A stretch of 64,000 bases of DNA, from assembly GCA_902479065.1 (NCBI GenBank), contig CABSNM010000010.1, positions 1 through 64,000 on the forward strand, in the 5' to 3' direction. Within the stretch, counting starts at the first letter, position 1. Each line of letters opens with the position of its first letter. Below, piece by piece: positions 17,006 to 26,619 of this stretch. Position numbers and translations under genes: made by a program. The notes under the pieces are model-generated. The model was given only the letters and a program-made list of their open reading frames with translations. It was not told the origin of the DNA and did no database searches. The stretch comes from an uncultured Collinsella sp. GTDB taxonomy: Bacteria; Actinomycetota; Coriobacteriia; Coriobacteriales; Coriobacteriaceae.

Positions 17006-17999
17006 CTAGTTTACGAAGGGCATTGTCTAGGGCGGACGCTACGACCAGGGGATTGTCGGTGCCGGCGAAGAGACGGATGGTGCTCCCCTGCTTGCCGCGT
17101 GGGGCCGAAAGGCGCGTCGCTGCGCCGCCGGCGAGCGATGTGCGGAACTCCCCCGACAAAGCATCGAACAGCTCCCCTGCGCTAAGCTCGATAAGATCGA
17201 ATTCAACTGCCGGGCCAAAACCATGCTCGAGGATCCCCGTTGCAACCACATGGTCGGGATGCGAGCTCAGCCCGGGATAGCGCACGTTGCGTACCATCTC
17301 GTTCGCAGCCAAGTACTCGGCCAGCGCACGGGCGCGGTCGAAATGTGCCTGCATGCGGACATCGAGCGAGTCCAGCCCGCGCTCCAGCACACCGGCCTCG
17401 TCAGCAGGCATATCAAGCTTGGCCAAGCCACAGCCCTCAAGCAGGGCATGCGCGCACTCAGCCGCGGCATCCACACGATGACGCTTGAGCTGCGAGCGCG
17501 CCACCGAAGCGGCAACGAACTTGCGCGGCGCCTTACCAGCACACACGCGGTCGAGCGCCTCGAGCGACAGCACGGCACCCAGCCGCAGCGGATCGCAGCC
17601 AAAAGCCGACGCCACGGTGTTGTCCACAACCAACAGCGCATGGGCCTCGCGAGCCGCACGACCCAGCGCACGCAGATCGGGCACGCGCAGACCAAACCCG
17701 CCGATGGAGTTGACAAACCACCACAGGTGCGGCCCCTCGGCATCAAACGAAGCATCATAGCCCTCGGAAGCAGCAGCAAACGCCGCAACCGACGGCGGGT
17801 CCACGAGAACAACATCGCAGCCATCAAAGCCGCGCTCAAACGCATCGGTAAAGTCATCGGCAAACGCGACCAGGCGGTCACCGGGACGCACAATCCCCAG
17901 CTGAGACAGCGCTGCTGGCACATGCGAGGCCGCAAGCAACCGCACCTCACGCGCGCCGGCTCTCAAAGCCCAAGCCTCTTCTAGCTGTTGCACGTCCAC
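16995..17999 (-). CDS. Degenerate Cys/Met-metabolism PLP-enzyme homologue
   Basis: Related to cystathionine gamma-synthase/lyase by the VVDNT motif (about 125-129), the LGA segment after it and the C-terminal GSTIRLFAGTDNP (canonical LLRISTGIED). Counting from LGA, the Schiff-base lysine of HSxTKY falls on an Arg in EALDRV, and the Ser/Thr of that motif are also lost. The N-terminal YSRxxNPT phosphate-binding segment is missing; the product is 334 residues against about 380-400 for the family. Start is the GTG at 17999 after AAGGGA. It begins only 28 nt after the scrB terminator, leaving little room for its own promoter. Confidence 0.7.
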   Translation of the reverse strand: MDVQQLEEAWALRAGAREVRLLAASHVPAALSQLGIVRPGDRLVAFADDFTDAFERGFDGCDVVLVDPPSVAAFAAASEGYDASFDAEGPHLWWFVNSIGGFGLRVPDLRALGRAAREAHALLVVDNTVASAFGCDPLRLGAVLSLEALDRVCAGKAPRKFVAASVARSQLKRHRVDAAAECAHALLEGCGLAKLDMPADEAGVLERGLDSLDVRMQAHFDRARALAEYLAANEMVRNVRYPGLSSHPDHVVATGILEHGFGPAVEFDLIELSAGELFDALSGEFRTSLAGGAATRLSAPRGKQGSTIRLFAGTDNPLVVASALDNALRKLATL

Positions 18000-18021
18000 G
18001 CGGCACCGTCCCTTCACAAAC

Positions 18022-18057
18022 AAAAACCCACGATGCGGGTGTTACCCGCATCGTGGG
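18022..18057 (-). terminator. Intrinsic terminator after the sucrose hydrolase gene
   Basis: A perfect 14-bp stem (CCCACGATGCGGGT with ACCCGCATCGTGGG, loop 3 nt) followed on the minus strand by TTTTTG. It ends the scrA-scrB transcript about 38 nt past the hydrolase stop. Confidence 0.88.
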
Positions 18058-18095
18058 CAACGGCTGCAGTATAGCGCCGATATGCGACGAATCGC

Positions 18096-19634
18096 CTAGA
18101 TGTTGAGCGTGTGATAGTTCACGCTCGCACCCGGAGCGTCAACGGTCACACCATAGGCCTCAGGATAGATGCGCGTCGAGAACACCAGCGCGCCATCGTT
18201 CACAAACACCTCGACCGAGGAGACATCGCCAACAATGCGCACGTTACGAACCTCGTCGACGGGCTCCCAACGCACGGTACGACCGCAGCCGGCAGAAGCG
18301 CGACCCTCATCGGTAAATCGCATCTCAAAGCGCGAGGGCAGTCCGCCCTCGGCGGGCACATACGCCAGCTTCAGCTCGCCATCAACAATCGCGGTAAACG
18401 CGCCGTCGACACCGTCGACAGCAAGGTCAAAGCAGGTATCGCCGTCAACCTCCAACGAGCCCTCCCCCACACGCACCGAGGCATAATGGCGCTCGATCTC
18501 GCACGCCGGCTGCTGCAGCACCACGCCGCCGTCACCGGCCGTAAGCTCGCGCGGCACCGTCATGCAGTGCTGCCAGCCGCACGCCACGGTGGGCGCGTTG
18601 CCATAGGTCGGCTCATCGGGCATACCCATCCAGCCAATCAGAATGTGGCGACCGTCCTCGGCCGTGAACTCCTGCGGAGCATAGAAGTCAAAACCGGCGT
18701 CCCACAGGCGGAACTCGCCCAGCTCATAGACACCGTCACCACCCGTAATGTCGCCCGTTACAGGCATGTAGCCCGCTGCATACACATTGCCGCGGTCCCA
18801 ACGACCGCCCTCGAGCCCCTGGGGCGAGAACGACAAAAATGCAGCGGTATCGCCATTCGCATCGAGCTCGATATAGCCGGGGCACTCCCACATAAAGCCA
18901 AAGCGCTCGGGCGTAGACACACGACTCTCGAGCTCCCAACTCAGCATATCGGCCGAGCCATACACCAGGATCTCGCCCACATCGCGCCCGGCACCCTCGC
19001 CGTGCATGGCGCAAAATCGACTATCGACATGCGGCCCATCCACGCGACGACGCGCGCCCAGCACCATGTGGTAACGCCCGTCATCATCGCGCCACACCTT
19101 GGGGTCACGCACGTGGCAGGTCAAATCCTCGGGATAATCATCGGACGCCAGCACCACGCGCTTTTGGCTGAACTCCCGACCGGCAAGGCCATCAACGCTC
19201 TCGACATAAACAGTATCGGCGCGACGGCCGGTATTGACGTAGTCGTACGTGCCGTCCGCATCGGAAAGCTTAACGTTGCCCGTATAGAGCACGCGAATGC
19301 GGCCGTCCTCGGCAAGCGCGGAGCCTGAATACACGCCATGGCAATCGAACGGCTCGTCGGGCAGCAGCGGGGCGCCAACATATTCCCAGTTCATAAGGTC
19401 GCGGCTTGTGGCATGGCCCCACATCTTTACGCCACCGTTCACATCAAACGGGGCATACTGGAAGTACGCGTGAAACACGCCGCCCGCTTGGCAAAGACCG
19501 TTGGGGTCGTTGAGCCAGCCCGCCGGCGGCATAATATGGAAGCGCTGGCCATACGCGCCATGGCCGCACTCAGAGGCGGCAGCGTCAACAGCGGCAACCA
19601 GCTTTGCAAGGTCGCGGCCAAGTGCATTAGACAT
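18096..19634 (-). CDS. scrB: Sucrose-6-phosphate hydrolase (GH32)
   Basis: Cleaves sucrose 6-phosphate delivered by the PTS into glucose 6-phosphate and fructose. GH32 motifs are present: WLNDPNG (residues 40-46, Asp43 nucleophile), the RDP motif in HVRDPKVW, and ECPGY with the acid/base Glu, followed by a C-terminal beta-sandwich. Length 512 is usual. It follows the EIIBC gene by 106 nt. A fructan or other beta-fructofuranosidase role is possible, but the PTS neighbour and the lack of a signal peptide favour intracellular sucrose 6-phosphate. Confidence 0.9.
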   Translation of the reverse strand: MSNALGRDLAKLVAAVDAAASECGHGAYGQRFHIMPPAGWLNDPNGLCQAGGVFHAYFQYAPFDVNGGVKMWGHATSRDLMNWEYVGAPLLPDEPFDCHGVYSGSALAEDGRIRVLYTGNVKLSDADGTYDYVNTGRRADTVYVESVDGLAGREFSQKRVVLASDDYPEDLTCHVRDPKVWRDDDGRYHMVLGARRRVDGPHVDSRFCAMHGEGAGRDVGEILVYGSADMLSWELESRVSTPERFGFMWECPGYIELDANGDTAAFLSFSPQGLEGGRWDRGNVYAAGYMPVTGDITGGDGVYELGEFRLWDAGFDFYAPQEFTAEDGRHILIGWMGMPDEPTYGNAPTVACGWQHCMTVPRELTAGDGGVVLQQPACEIERHYASVRVGEGSLEVDGDTCFDLAVDGVDGAFTAIVDGELKLAYVPAEGGLPSRFEMRFTDEGRASAGCGRTVRWEPVDEVRNVRIVGDVSSVEVFVNDGALVFSTRIYPEAYGVTVDAPGASVNYHTLNI

Positions 19635-19696
19635 ATCAAAGTCCTAACGGATCGAAAGTAACAAGGCGCCAGAGATCGACACCGGATACGGGAAAC

Positions 19697-19721
19697 GCCC
19701 GCGAGCATACAACCCGCGGGC
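19697..19721 (-). terminator. Weak hairpin between scrA and scrB
   Basis: GCCCGCG and CGCGGGC pair around an 11-nt loop, followed on the minus strand only by GTTTCCC. It may act as a partial terminator or a stabilising 3' end that lowers scrB expression relative to scrA. Confidence 0.45.
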
Positions 19722-19740
19722 ACCCTTCAATCAAAAGCTC

Positions 19741-21141
19741 TTAGGCCTGCTCGGAAGCCTTGGGCTCGTCCTTGTACAGGACAAACGAGACGCCAAAGGA
19801 AACCAGCGCGGCGACCGCAAACATGATCGCGTACTGCACGGGCTGGGCCAGGCACAGCAGGATACCGAAGATACCCGTAACGCCCGTACCGGAAGCGGCG
19901 AGCGAGGTGAGCGCGCAGACCAGGGCGCCGCAGCCGCCGCCGATGCAGCCAGCGATGAAGGGCTTAAAGAAGCGCAGGTTCACACCAAAGATGGCAGGCT
20001 CGGTAATACCCATGAAGGCGGACAGAGCCGAAGGAAGCGCTAGGCCCTTGATCTTGGCATCGTGGGTCTTAAAGGCAACGGCAAGCGCGGCGCCGCCCTG
20101 GGCGATGTTGGCGGCACTGGCAATGGGCAGCCAATAGGTCACGCCGTACTGGGCAAGCTGGCCCAGGTCGATGGCGGTGTACATCTGGTGAATACCGGTG
20201 ACGACCGTGGGGGCATAGAACAGGCCGACGATAAAGGAACCGATGCCAAAGGGCAGGGTGAGCAGAGCCTGGATCAGACCGAGGACGGCATTCTCGGCCC
20301 ACACAAAGACGGGACCGACGGCGATAAGCGTCACGAGCACGGTCACGAACACGGAGACAAGCGGGGTTACAAAGAGGTCGAACATCTCGGGAACGATCTT
20401 GTGCAGACGCTTCTCGAGGAAGGCAAGGATCGCGCAAGCGATGACGATGGGGATGACGTGGCCCTGATAGCCAACCCACTCAAAGCTGTACACGCCGGGG
20501 ATGACGGTGACCATGGTCTGCACGCCCTCGGAGGCGACCGTGTAGGAGCTCTGCAGCGAGGAGTTGATGAACGCGCCGCCGACGACGGCGCCCAGGTACG
20601 GATTAGCGCCGAAAGCCTTGGCCGCGGAGTAGCCAATCAGGATCTGCAGGATGCCAAAGGACGTACCCGAGACCAGGTCGGCAATCTTGTAGATGCAGTT
20701 ATTGGTGTCGAGCGCGATAAAGCCGTTGGAGGCCATAAAGTTGAGGGCGCTCATGATGCCCAGCAGCAGGCCCGAAGCCACGATGGCGGGAATGATGGGA
20801 ACGAAGATATCGCCGAGGACCTTAATGGCGCGCATAAAGATGTTCTGCTGCTGCGCCGCGGCCTCCTTGACCTCAGCCTTGGAAGCAGCATTGATGCCGC
20901 CGAGGGCGATGAACTCGTCATAGACCTTGTTGACGGTACCGGTGCCAAAAATAATCTGGAGCTGGCCTTGGGCCTCAAAGACGCCCTTGGCACCGTCGAT
21001 ATTCTCGATGGCTTCCTTGTCGACCCTTGCGTTGTCGGCAATCACCAGGCGCAGACGCGTGGCGCAATGCGCGGCCGACACGACGTTGCCGGCGCCACCG
21101 ATGTTGTCGAGCACCTCTTGGGCTGATTTGCGGTAGTCCAT
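19741..21141 (-). CDS. scrA: Sucrose-type PTS transporter, EIIBC
   Basis: Membrane permease that imports and phosphorylates its sugar. An N-terminal EIIB domain has the phosphorylated Cys26 in SAAHCATRLRL; an EIIC domain of about ten membrane helices follows (about 105-455) with the sugar-binding GITEPAIFG motif. No EIIA domain is attached, so EIIA must come from another protein, as for many glucose-family sucrose permeases. The neighbouring hydrolase and LacI repressor support sucrose as substrate. 466 residues. Confidence 0.88.
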   Translation of the reverse strand: MDYRKSAQEVLDNIGGAGNVVSAAHCATRLRLVIADNARVDKEAIENIDGAKGVFEAQGQLQIIFGTGTVNKVYDEFIALGGINAASKAEVKEAAAQQQNIFMRAIKVLGDIFVPIIPAIVASGLLLGIMSALNFMASNGFIALDTNNCIYKIADLVSGTSFGILQILIGYSAAKAFGANPYLGAVVGGAFINSSLQSSYTVASEGVQTMVTVIPGVYSFEWVGYQGHVIPIVIACAILAFLEKRLHKIVPEMFDLFVTPLVSVFVTVLVTLIAVGPVFVWAENAVLGLIQALLTLPFGIGSFIVGLFYAPTVVTGIHQMYTAIDLGQLAQYGVTYWLPIASAANIAQGGAALAVAFKTHDAKIKGLALPSALSAFMGITEPAIFGVNLRFFKPFIAGCIGGGCGALVCALTSLAASGTGVTGIFGILLCLAQPVQYAIMFAVAALVSFGVSFVLYKDEPKASEQA

Positions 21142-21196
21142 GACTTCCCTTTCGTCTAACGGGCGTTTTACACCCGGCCATCTTTGACACTTACAC

Positions 21197-21210
21197 TGTA
21201 ATCGTTTTCA
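21197..21210. promoter_or_regulatory. LacI-family operator O1 upstream of scrA
   Basis: TGTAATCGTTTTCA (reverse TGAAAACGATTACA) is a near-palindrome with the central CG typical of LacI/GalR operators. It lies 56 nt before the scrA start codon. Confidence 0.75.
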
Positions 21211-21222
21211 GTTTCATATTAC

Positions 21223-21236
21223 TGTAATCGTTTTCA
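21223..21236. promoter_or_regulatory. LacI-family operator O2 upstream of scrA
   Basis: The same 14-nt sequence as the operator at 21197, exactly repeated 26 bp away. Two identical sites in one promoter region suggest cooperative binding by the adjacent LacI-type repressor. Confidence 0.75.
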
Positions 21237-21323
21237 TATAGCGGTAAACGGTAGATTTTCGCCGGTGAAAGGTAGTTTGGGACAAATAACAGTTGTCCGA
21301 AGATAGCGGCGGGCGCCCAAAAC

Positions 21324-22304
21324 CTAGACATTCATAAGCTGATGACCGAGCTTGAGCGTACGCAGGCCGCCCTCCCCTTCCACGCCATCGAGCGTGTCGA
21401 GCAGCATATTGGTGGCCTCGACGCCACTAGTCAGGTAGCCATAATGCACGGTGGGAATGCCGCCCGTCAGCGCGCGCAAAAACGCGTTGTCGCCAAAACC
21501 GCTCACGCGGTGTATGCCCTCGCCCATGCCGCGAACCTCATCGATAGCACGCAGCGCGCCCGCCGCCATGGTGTCGGTCGCGCAGGCGATAAACGAAACA
21601 TCGGGAGTGACGGAAAGCAGTTCACGCGCCGCACCATAGCCCGAGTCGAGCGTAAACGAGCCCAGGCGAATCAAGGCGGCATCGAGTGGGTTACCCGCGG
21701 CGCGCAAGCCGGCCTCAAAACCGCGACGGCGGTCATAACCGGCCGCGCGGTCCTCTTCGGTAACTCCAATATAGGCAATCTTGCCGTCCACGCGACCCGC
21801 AAGTGCATGGCCCAGCTCAAAGGCGGCCTCGTAATCGTCGTGATAGACGCACGCCGCGCCCTCAACATTCTGGCCGATCAGCACGATGGGCACGCGGCAC
21901 GATTCAATCGCCCGACGGTGCTCGTCGGTAATCATAGTTGCCACCAGCACAATGCCATCGACCGGGTGGTTTTGGAATAAATCGAGGTATTCGAGCTCAC
22001 GATCGGCCGCGTTGTCGGTGTTAGCAAGCAGCATCTGGTAGCCACGGCGACCGAGCACCTGGCCAATGCCGGCGGTAATGCGGCTCACGGACTCCGAGTT
22101 GATTTTAGGCACGATAACGCCGATGAGCTTGGTGGAACCGGTGCGCAACGCGCGAGCCTGGCTGGACCGCACGTACCCTGTCAGCTCAATCGCCTTCTTA
22201 ATGCGCTCGGCCTTGTCCGTCGATATGTAGCCACCGTTGAGGTAGCGCGAGACGGCGGCGCTCGAAACGCCCGCCAGCTCGGCCACATCTTTCATCTTTA
22301 CCAC
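21324..22304 (-). CDS. scrR: LacI-family repressor of the sucrose genes
   Basis: An N-terminal LacI HTH (MKDVAELAGVSSAAVSRYLN) with the hinge helix is followed by a periplasmic-binding-protein-like sensor domain. The GTG at 22304 is preceded by AGGGG at good spacing; the frame is open upstream but that part has no family similarity. 326 residues. Its location next to scrA and the operator pairs in front of scrA and of itself indicate local control of sucrose uptake. Glucose or general carbon control cannot be excluded because the operators resemble cre sites. Confidence 0.88.
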   Translation of the reverse strand: MVKMKDVAELAGVSSAAVSRYLNGGYISTDKAERIKKAIELTGYVRSSQARALRTGSTKLIGVIVPKINSESVSRITAGIGQVLGRRGYQMLLANTDNAADRELEYLDLFQNHPVDGIVLVATMITDEHRRAIESCRVPIVLIGQNVEGAACVYHDDYEAAFELGHALAGRVDGKIAYIGVTEEDRAAGYDRRRGFEAGLRAAGNPLDAALIRLGSFTLDSGYGAARELLSVTPDVSFIACATDTMAAGALRAIDEVRGMGEGIHRVSGFGDNAFLRALTGGIPTVHYGYLTSGVEATNMLLDTLDGVEGEGGLRTLKLGHQLMNV

Positions 22305-22319
22305 GAGCACCCCTGTCGT

Positions 22320-22333
22320 TGAAATCGCTTTCA
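22320..22333. promoter_or_regulatory. Operator in front of scrR
   Basis: TGAAATCGCTTTCA, a 14-bp near-perfect palindrome of the LacI type, 16 nt upstream of the scrR start. It suggests autoregulation. It differs from the scrA operators at the outer positions. Confidence 0.7.
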
Positions 22334-22421
22334 CCATGATACCCAACCCATCCCAGCAAATTGAGTAAATGAGACGGACCGCATGGATCATTTCAACAGC
22401 CCAGGTGGAGCATGCGTCAAC

Positions 22422-22525
22422 GAGCGGGCAGCTGTCGTGGCGAGGTGCCGCGAAAGAGGAGCGAAGCGTACTTTATGTACGCGAGCGACGGTTTGAGCGG
22501 CAGATCGCCCGGCAGATGCCCGCGC
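22422..22525. repeat. P1 palindromic element, copy 2
   Basis: Arms at 22422-22451 and 22497-22525 pair over about 29 bp (GCGGGCA with TGCCCGC on the outside, TGCCGC with GCGGCA inside). The 45-nt core starts GAAAGAGGAGCGA, forms GCGTAC/GTACGC and ends GAGCGACGGTTTGA, matching the copy at 14852 at nearly every position. Like that copy it follows the 3' end of a minus-strand gene. Confidence 0.75.
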
Positions 22526-22538
22526 AGCGTCGAGCGGT

Positions 22539-22560
22539 CCGGCGTTCGTTAGAACGCCGG
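22539..22560 (-). terminator. Hairpin after the DUF4956 gene
   Basis: CCGGCGTTC and GAACGCCGG form a perfect 9-bp stem with a 4-nt loop, 8 nt past the stop codon. No T-run follows on the minus strand, so it may stabilise the 3' end or cause pausing more than terminate. Confidence 0.5.
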
Positions 22561-22567
22561 AACATAG

Positions 22568-23233
22568 TTAGCCGTGGTACTCGCCGTTGTACTGGATGAG
22601 CGTCAGGTCCTCAACGCCATCGAGCGCACGGATGGCGTCGGCATAGGGCATATCCACACCGTCCGAGAACAGCTCGACGGCCATCTCGACTTTGTCGCCG
22701 CGCATCGTCTTGGACTTGACGGTGAACTTGGTACGCCCAAATGCACGCACGATATCGTCGCCAGTGGTCTGACCCGTGTAGTGGATGACCATCATGTACA
22801 CGCGCGCCTTGTCCTGGTGGCTCGCAAAGCCGGCAATCATCACCACGATCACCACTGCCGTGAGCCCCACGAGCGCATACATGCCGGCACCTGCCGTAAT
22901 GCCCGTGGTAATGGCCCAAAACAGATACAGCAGGTCGAGCGGGTCCTTGACCGCCGTACGATAGCGGACGATAGACAGAGCACCGACCATACCGAGCGAG
23001 ATAATCACGTTGGTCGAGATCGCGAGCGTGACCATGCAGGTGAGCACGCACATGCCCACGAGCGTCACGGCAAAGCTACGCGAATACACCACGCCGGTAA
23101 AAAAGCGCTTGTACACGTAATAGATCAGGATGCCCATGGCGAGCGCCACGAGCAGCGACAGGCCAATCTTGGCAGGGTCGACCTGGCCAAACGCCTCCAA
23201 GACGGAGTTCTTAAAAAAGTCCCTGGTGCTCAT
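22568..23233 (-). CDS. DUF4956 membrane protein
   Basis: 221 residues with about four hydrophobic helices (about 22-42, 50-72, 78-90, 104-136) and a soluble C-terminal domain of about 85 residues. The segment GMVGALSIVRYRTAVKDP is the signature of the DUF4956 family, which is commonly paired with VTC-type polyphosphate polymerases and CotH kinases. Here the VTC partner directly upstream is only a fragment, so the pair is broken. Function unknown. Confidence 0.85.
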   Translation of the reverse strand: MSTRDFFKNSVLEAFGQVDPAKIGLSLLVALAMGILIYYVYKRFFTGVVYSRSFAVTLVGMCVLTCMVTLAISTNVIISLGMVGALSIVRYRTAVKDPLDLLYLFWAITTGITAGAGMYALVGLTAVVIVVMIAGFASHQDKARVYMMVIHYTGQTTGDDIVRAFGRTKFTVKSKTMRGDKVEMAVELFSDGVDMPYADAIRALDGVEDLTLIQYNGEYHG

Positions 23234-23236
23234 GGT

Positions 23237-23470
23237 CTAAATATCCCCTCGGTTCTCAAAATCCGATTCCCAGTAATTAAATCCGCGCAGGTAGGCGGTC
23301 TTTTCGTAACACAGGCAGTACTTGGAGACAGCCGTGAGCTCGGCCGCGCCCGGCGGCACCATATCGCGCACCAGCTGCGGGCAAAACTCCGTAAACTTGA
23401 CCTCCATCACCAGCTTGCCGGGCTCCAGGACCGGCAGCGCGGGCAGCGTCGCGTCAAAAATATCGTACAT
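23237..23470 (-). pseudogene. VTC-domain polyphosphate polymerase, C-terminal remnant
   Basis: A 77-residue frame that resembles only the last third of VTC-domain proteins: LVMEVKFTEFCPQLVRDM followed by SKYCLCYEKT. Family members are about 230-240 residues; the tunnel residues of the N-terminal part are missing. Upstream there is no more VTC sequence: the reading frame begins 14 nt after the second thrS terminator. It overlaps operon position with DUF4956 (3-nt gap). I read it as the product of a 5' deletion; a small functional protein is possible but has no support. Confidence 0.7.
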
Positions 23471-23483
23471 TTTTGCACAACAA

Positions 23484-23509
23484 AAAAGCCGCTCTTACCA
23501 GCGGCTTTT
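23484..23509 (-). terminator. Second terminator after thrS
   Basis: AAAAGCCGCT and AGCGGCTTTT form a perfect 10-bp stem with a 6-nt loop, followed on the minus strand by TTTTTTG. It lies in tandem with the hairpin at 23527. Confidence 0.85.
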
Positions 23510-23523
23510 CTTCTATAGACAAC

Positions 23524-23558
23524 AAAAAAGGCGACCGCCCAATAGGACGATCGCCTTT
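23524..23558 (-). terminator. First terminator after thrS
   Basis: AAAGGCGA and TCGCCTTT (with a further CG pair inside) form a stem followed on the minus strand by a run of six T, 22 nt past the thrS stop. Confidence 0.87.
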
Positions 23559-23580
23559 GTTAATTCTTGTGTAGCTTGTG

Positions 23581-25344
<1,764 letters not shown>

Positions 25345-25414
25345 GGGTATGTTTTCTCCTCTCGGATGCCTGATGCAAGTGCGTGCGATGCGCTCGGCGT
25401 TTTTGACTTGCATC

Positions 25415-25442
25415 ATTATAGGCAGGTTGCCTTGGTATACAA
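25415..25442 (-). promoter_or_regulatory. Promoter of thrS
   Basis: Minus-strand TTGTAT (-35, 25437-25442) and a perfect TATAAT (-10, 25415-25420) with 16 nt between. The leader would be about 65 nt. No T-box motif is visible in it. Confidence 0.75.
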
Positions 25443-25443
25443 G

Positions 25444-25474
25444 CGCCCGCCGCACCTTAATGGCACGGCGGGCG
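25444..25474. terminator. Hairpin after the zinc-ribbon gene
   Basis: CGCCCGCCG and CGGCGGGCG form a 9-bp GC stem with a 13-nt loop. The better T-run is on the plus strand (ATTTTC); on the minus strand it ends in CTTGTAT, directly against the thrS -35 box. It probably separates the zinc-ribbon gene from thrS. Confidence 0.5.
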
Positions 25475-25559
25475 ATTTTCTACGCATGCTTCATCGTGTG
25501 GGGCGGGGCTGCGTGACGCGCGGCGCCCGTGGCTTACGACCGGCCCGACGATGGATGCG

Positions 25560-25991
25560 TTACTGAATGCGAGTTCGGCAGTAGGGGCAGACCTTCCAGT
25601 GCGCGTCGAGCGGACGATGGCAGCTGGGGCACACGTTGCGAACCTGGGTGTCGCAAACGGGGCAGACGACAAAGTCCTTCTCGATGGGGGCGCCGCACTG
25701 CGGGCAGGTGCCGTACTGGGCAAGCTGGCGCTCGCGCAGGGCCATGTCCAGCTCCTGCTCCTCGCGGTCGGCCGCGTAGGAGTGCGGGCGCAGGACCAGG
25801 TAGGCGATGAGGCCCACAAACGGGATGAGGGCGATGATGCCCCATGCCACGTAGGCGCTGGCGCCGCGGCGGCGAGCGTCGATGAACACATAGACGACCG
25901 ACAGCACGTACAGGGCGATGATAAAGCCAACAAAGGCATAGATGACGCCCATAAGCTGCGGCGACATGAGCTCGGAGATGTACTTGGACAT
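25560..25991 (-). CDS. Membrane protein with two zinc ribbons
   Basis: 143 residues. Two hydrophobic helices at about 13-36 and 46-68 are followed by a charged linker and two zinc-ribbon knuckle pairs: CPQC/CPVC and CPSC/CPYC, each pair separated by about 12 residues (double zinc ribbon, DZR). The N-terminal membrane part resembles the short phospholipase-D-N-terminal-like hairpins found on many small membrane proteins. Function unknown. The start is ATG after AAAGG. Upstream lies the P5 array. Confidence 0.8.
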   Translation of the reverse strand: MSKYISELMSPQLMGVIYAFVGFIIALYVLSVVYVFIDARRRGASAYVAWGIIALIPFVGLIAYLVLRPHSYAADREEQELDMALRERQLAQYGTCPQCGAPIEKDFVVCPVCDTQVRNVCPSCHRPLDAHWKVCPYCRTRIQ

Positions 25992-26091
25992 TGAGATGTA
26001 CCTTTCGGAATATTTACAGTCCGGTCAAGTTTACCACGGGGTTTGTTTATGTGGGACTACGGTTGCAAGCGGGGCTGGTGCGGACACAAAC

Positions 26092-26427
26092 ATCTCAATC
26101 TGTAACAGATACTCGGCAAATAAGGGTCTAGGTGTTACAGATCGAAACACAGGGGTCCCTCCCCGACTTCAATCTCGGTCTGTAACATCTTGGGCCCCAA
26201 AACCCCTCTTACTGTTACAGATCGAGACAACCAGAATCCGTCGGAAAGTTTGTCTCAACCTATAACAGAAAGGACCCAAAAACCCTGTCAGCTGTTACAG
26301 ATCGAGACATACGAATAACCCGACGGGCTAACGTCTCGATCTGTAACGCGTAGGACCGCAACTCCCCTCCTACTGTTACAGACCGAGACGAACGTGCGCC
26401 TCTGGACGCAACATCTCAGTCTGTATC
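26092..26427. repeat. P5 array: nine alternating inverted 15-nt half-sites
   Basis: Half-sites of consensus GTTACAGATCGAGAC lie in strictly alternating orientation. Reverse copies start at 26092, 26172, 26252, 26333 and 26413; forward copies at 26134, 26214, 26294 and 26375. Reverse-to-forward gaps are 27 nt every time and forward-to-reverse gaps 23, 23, 24 and 23 nt, so the period is 80-81 bp. Three of the four 27-nt gaps resemble each other (GG-CC-AAAA-CCC-type), the 23-nt gaps much less. A decayed half-site may continue at 26462-26477. No coding frame or Cas gene is associated. Confidence 0.85.
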
Positions 26428-26587
26428 AGGTGGCGGCGCAGACCGCGAGGTTGGATGGGAGGATCTCACGGTCTAACGTGACCGGCATACGTGCTGGGCC
26501 GGCCCTCGCCTGCCGTTGGCGGGTGTTGCGGGGCTGTTCGCCGCATTGCCGCTGCGCTGGCGGCGTTCAGACCGTAGGATGGTCTTA

Positions 26588-26602
26588 TTGACAGCCTGTC
26601 AA
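26588..26602. promoter_or_regulatory. 15-bp perfect palindrome, operator candidate
   Basis: TTGACAGCCTGTCAA lies 17 nt before the GTG start of the first oxidoreductase gene. It is a perfect inverted repeat with one central base, the shape of GntR- or FNR/CRP-size operators. Its TTGACA would be a -35 box only by coincidence, since the Shine-Dalgarno follows at once. Confidence 0.5.
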
Positions 26603-26619
26603 CTTGTCTTGGAGGCACC

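Noticed and set aside
26092..26427. CRISPR array
   Set aside because: Repeats are 15 nt and alternate in orientation, the gaps are partly similar to each other, and no cas gene is near.
26092..26427. Integron attC array
   Set aside because: GTTACAG does not fit the GTTRRRY core, no gene cassettes lie between sites, and no integrase gene is present.
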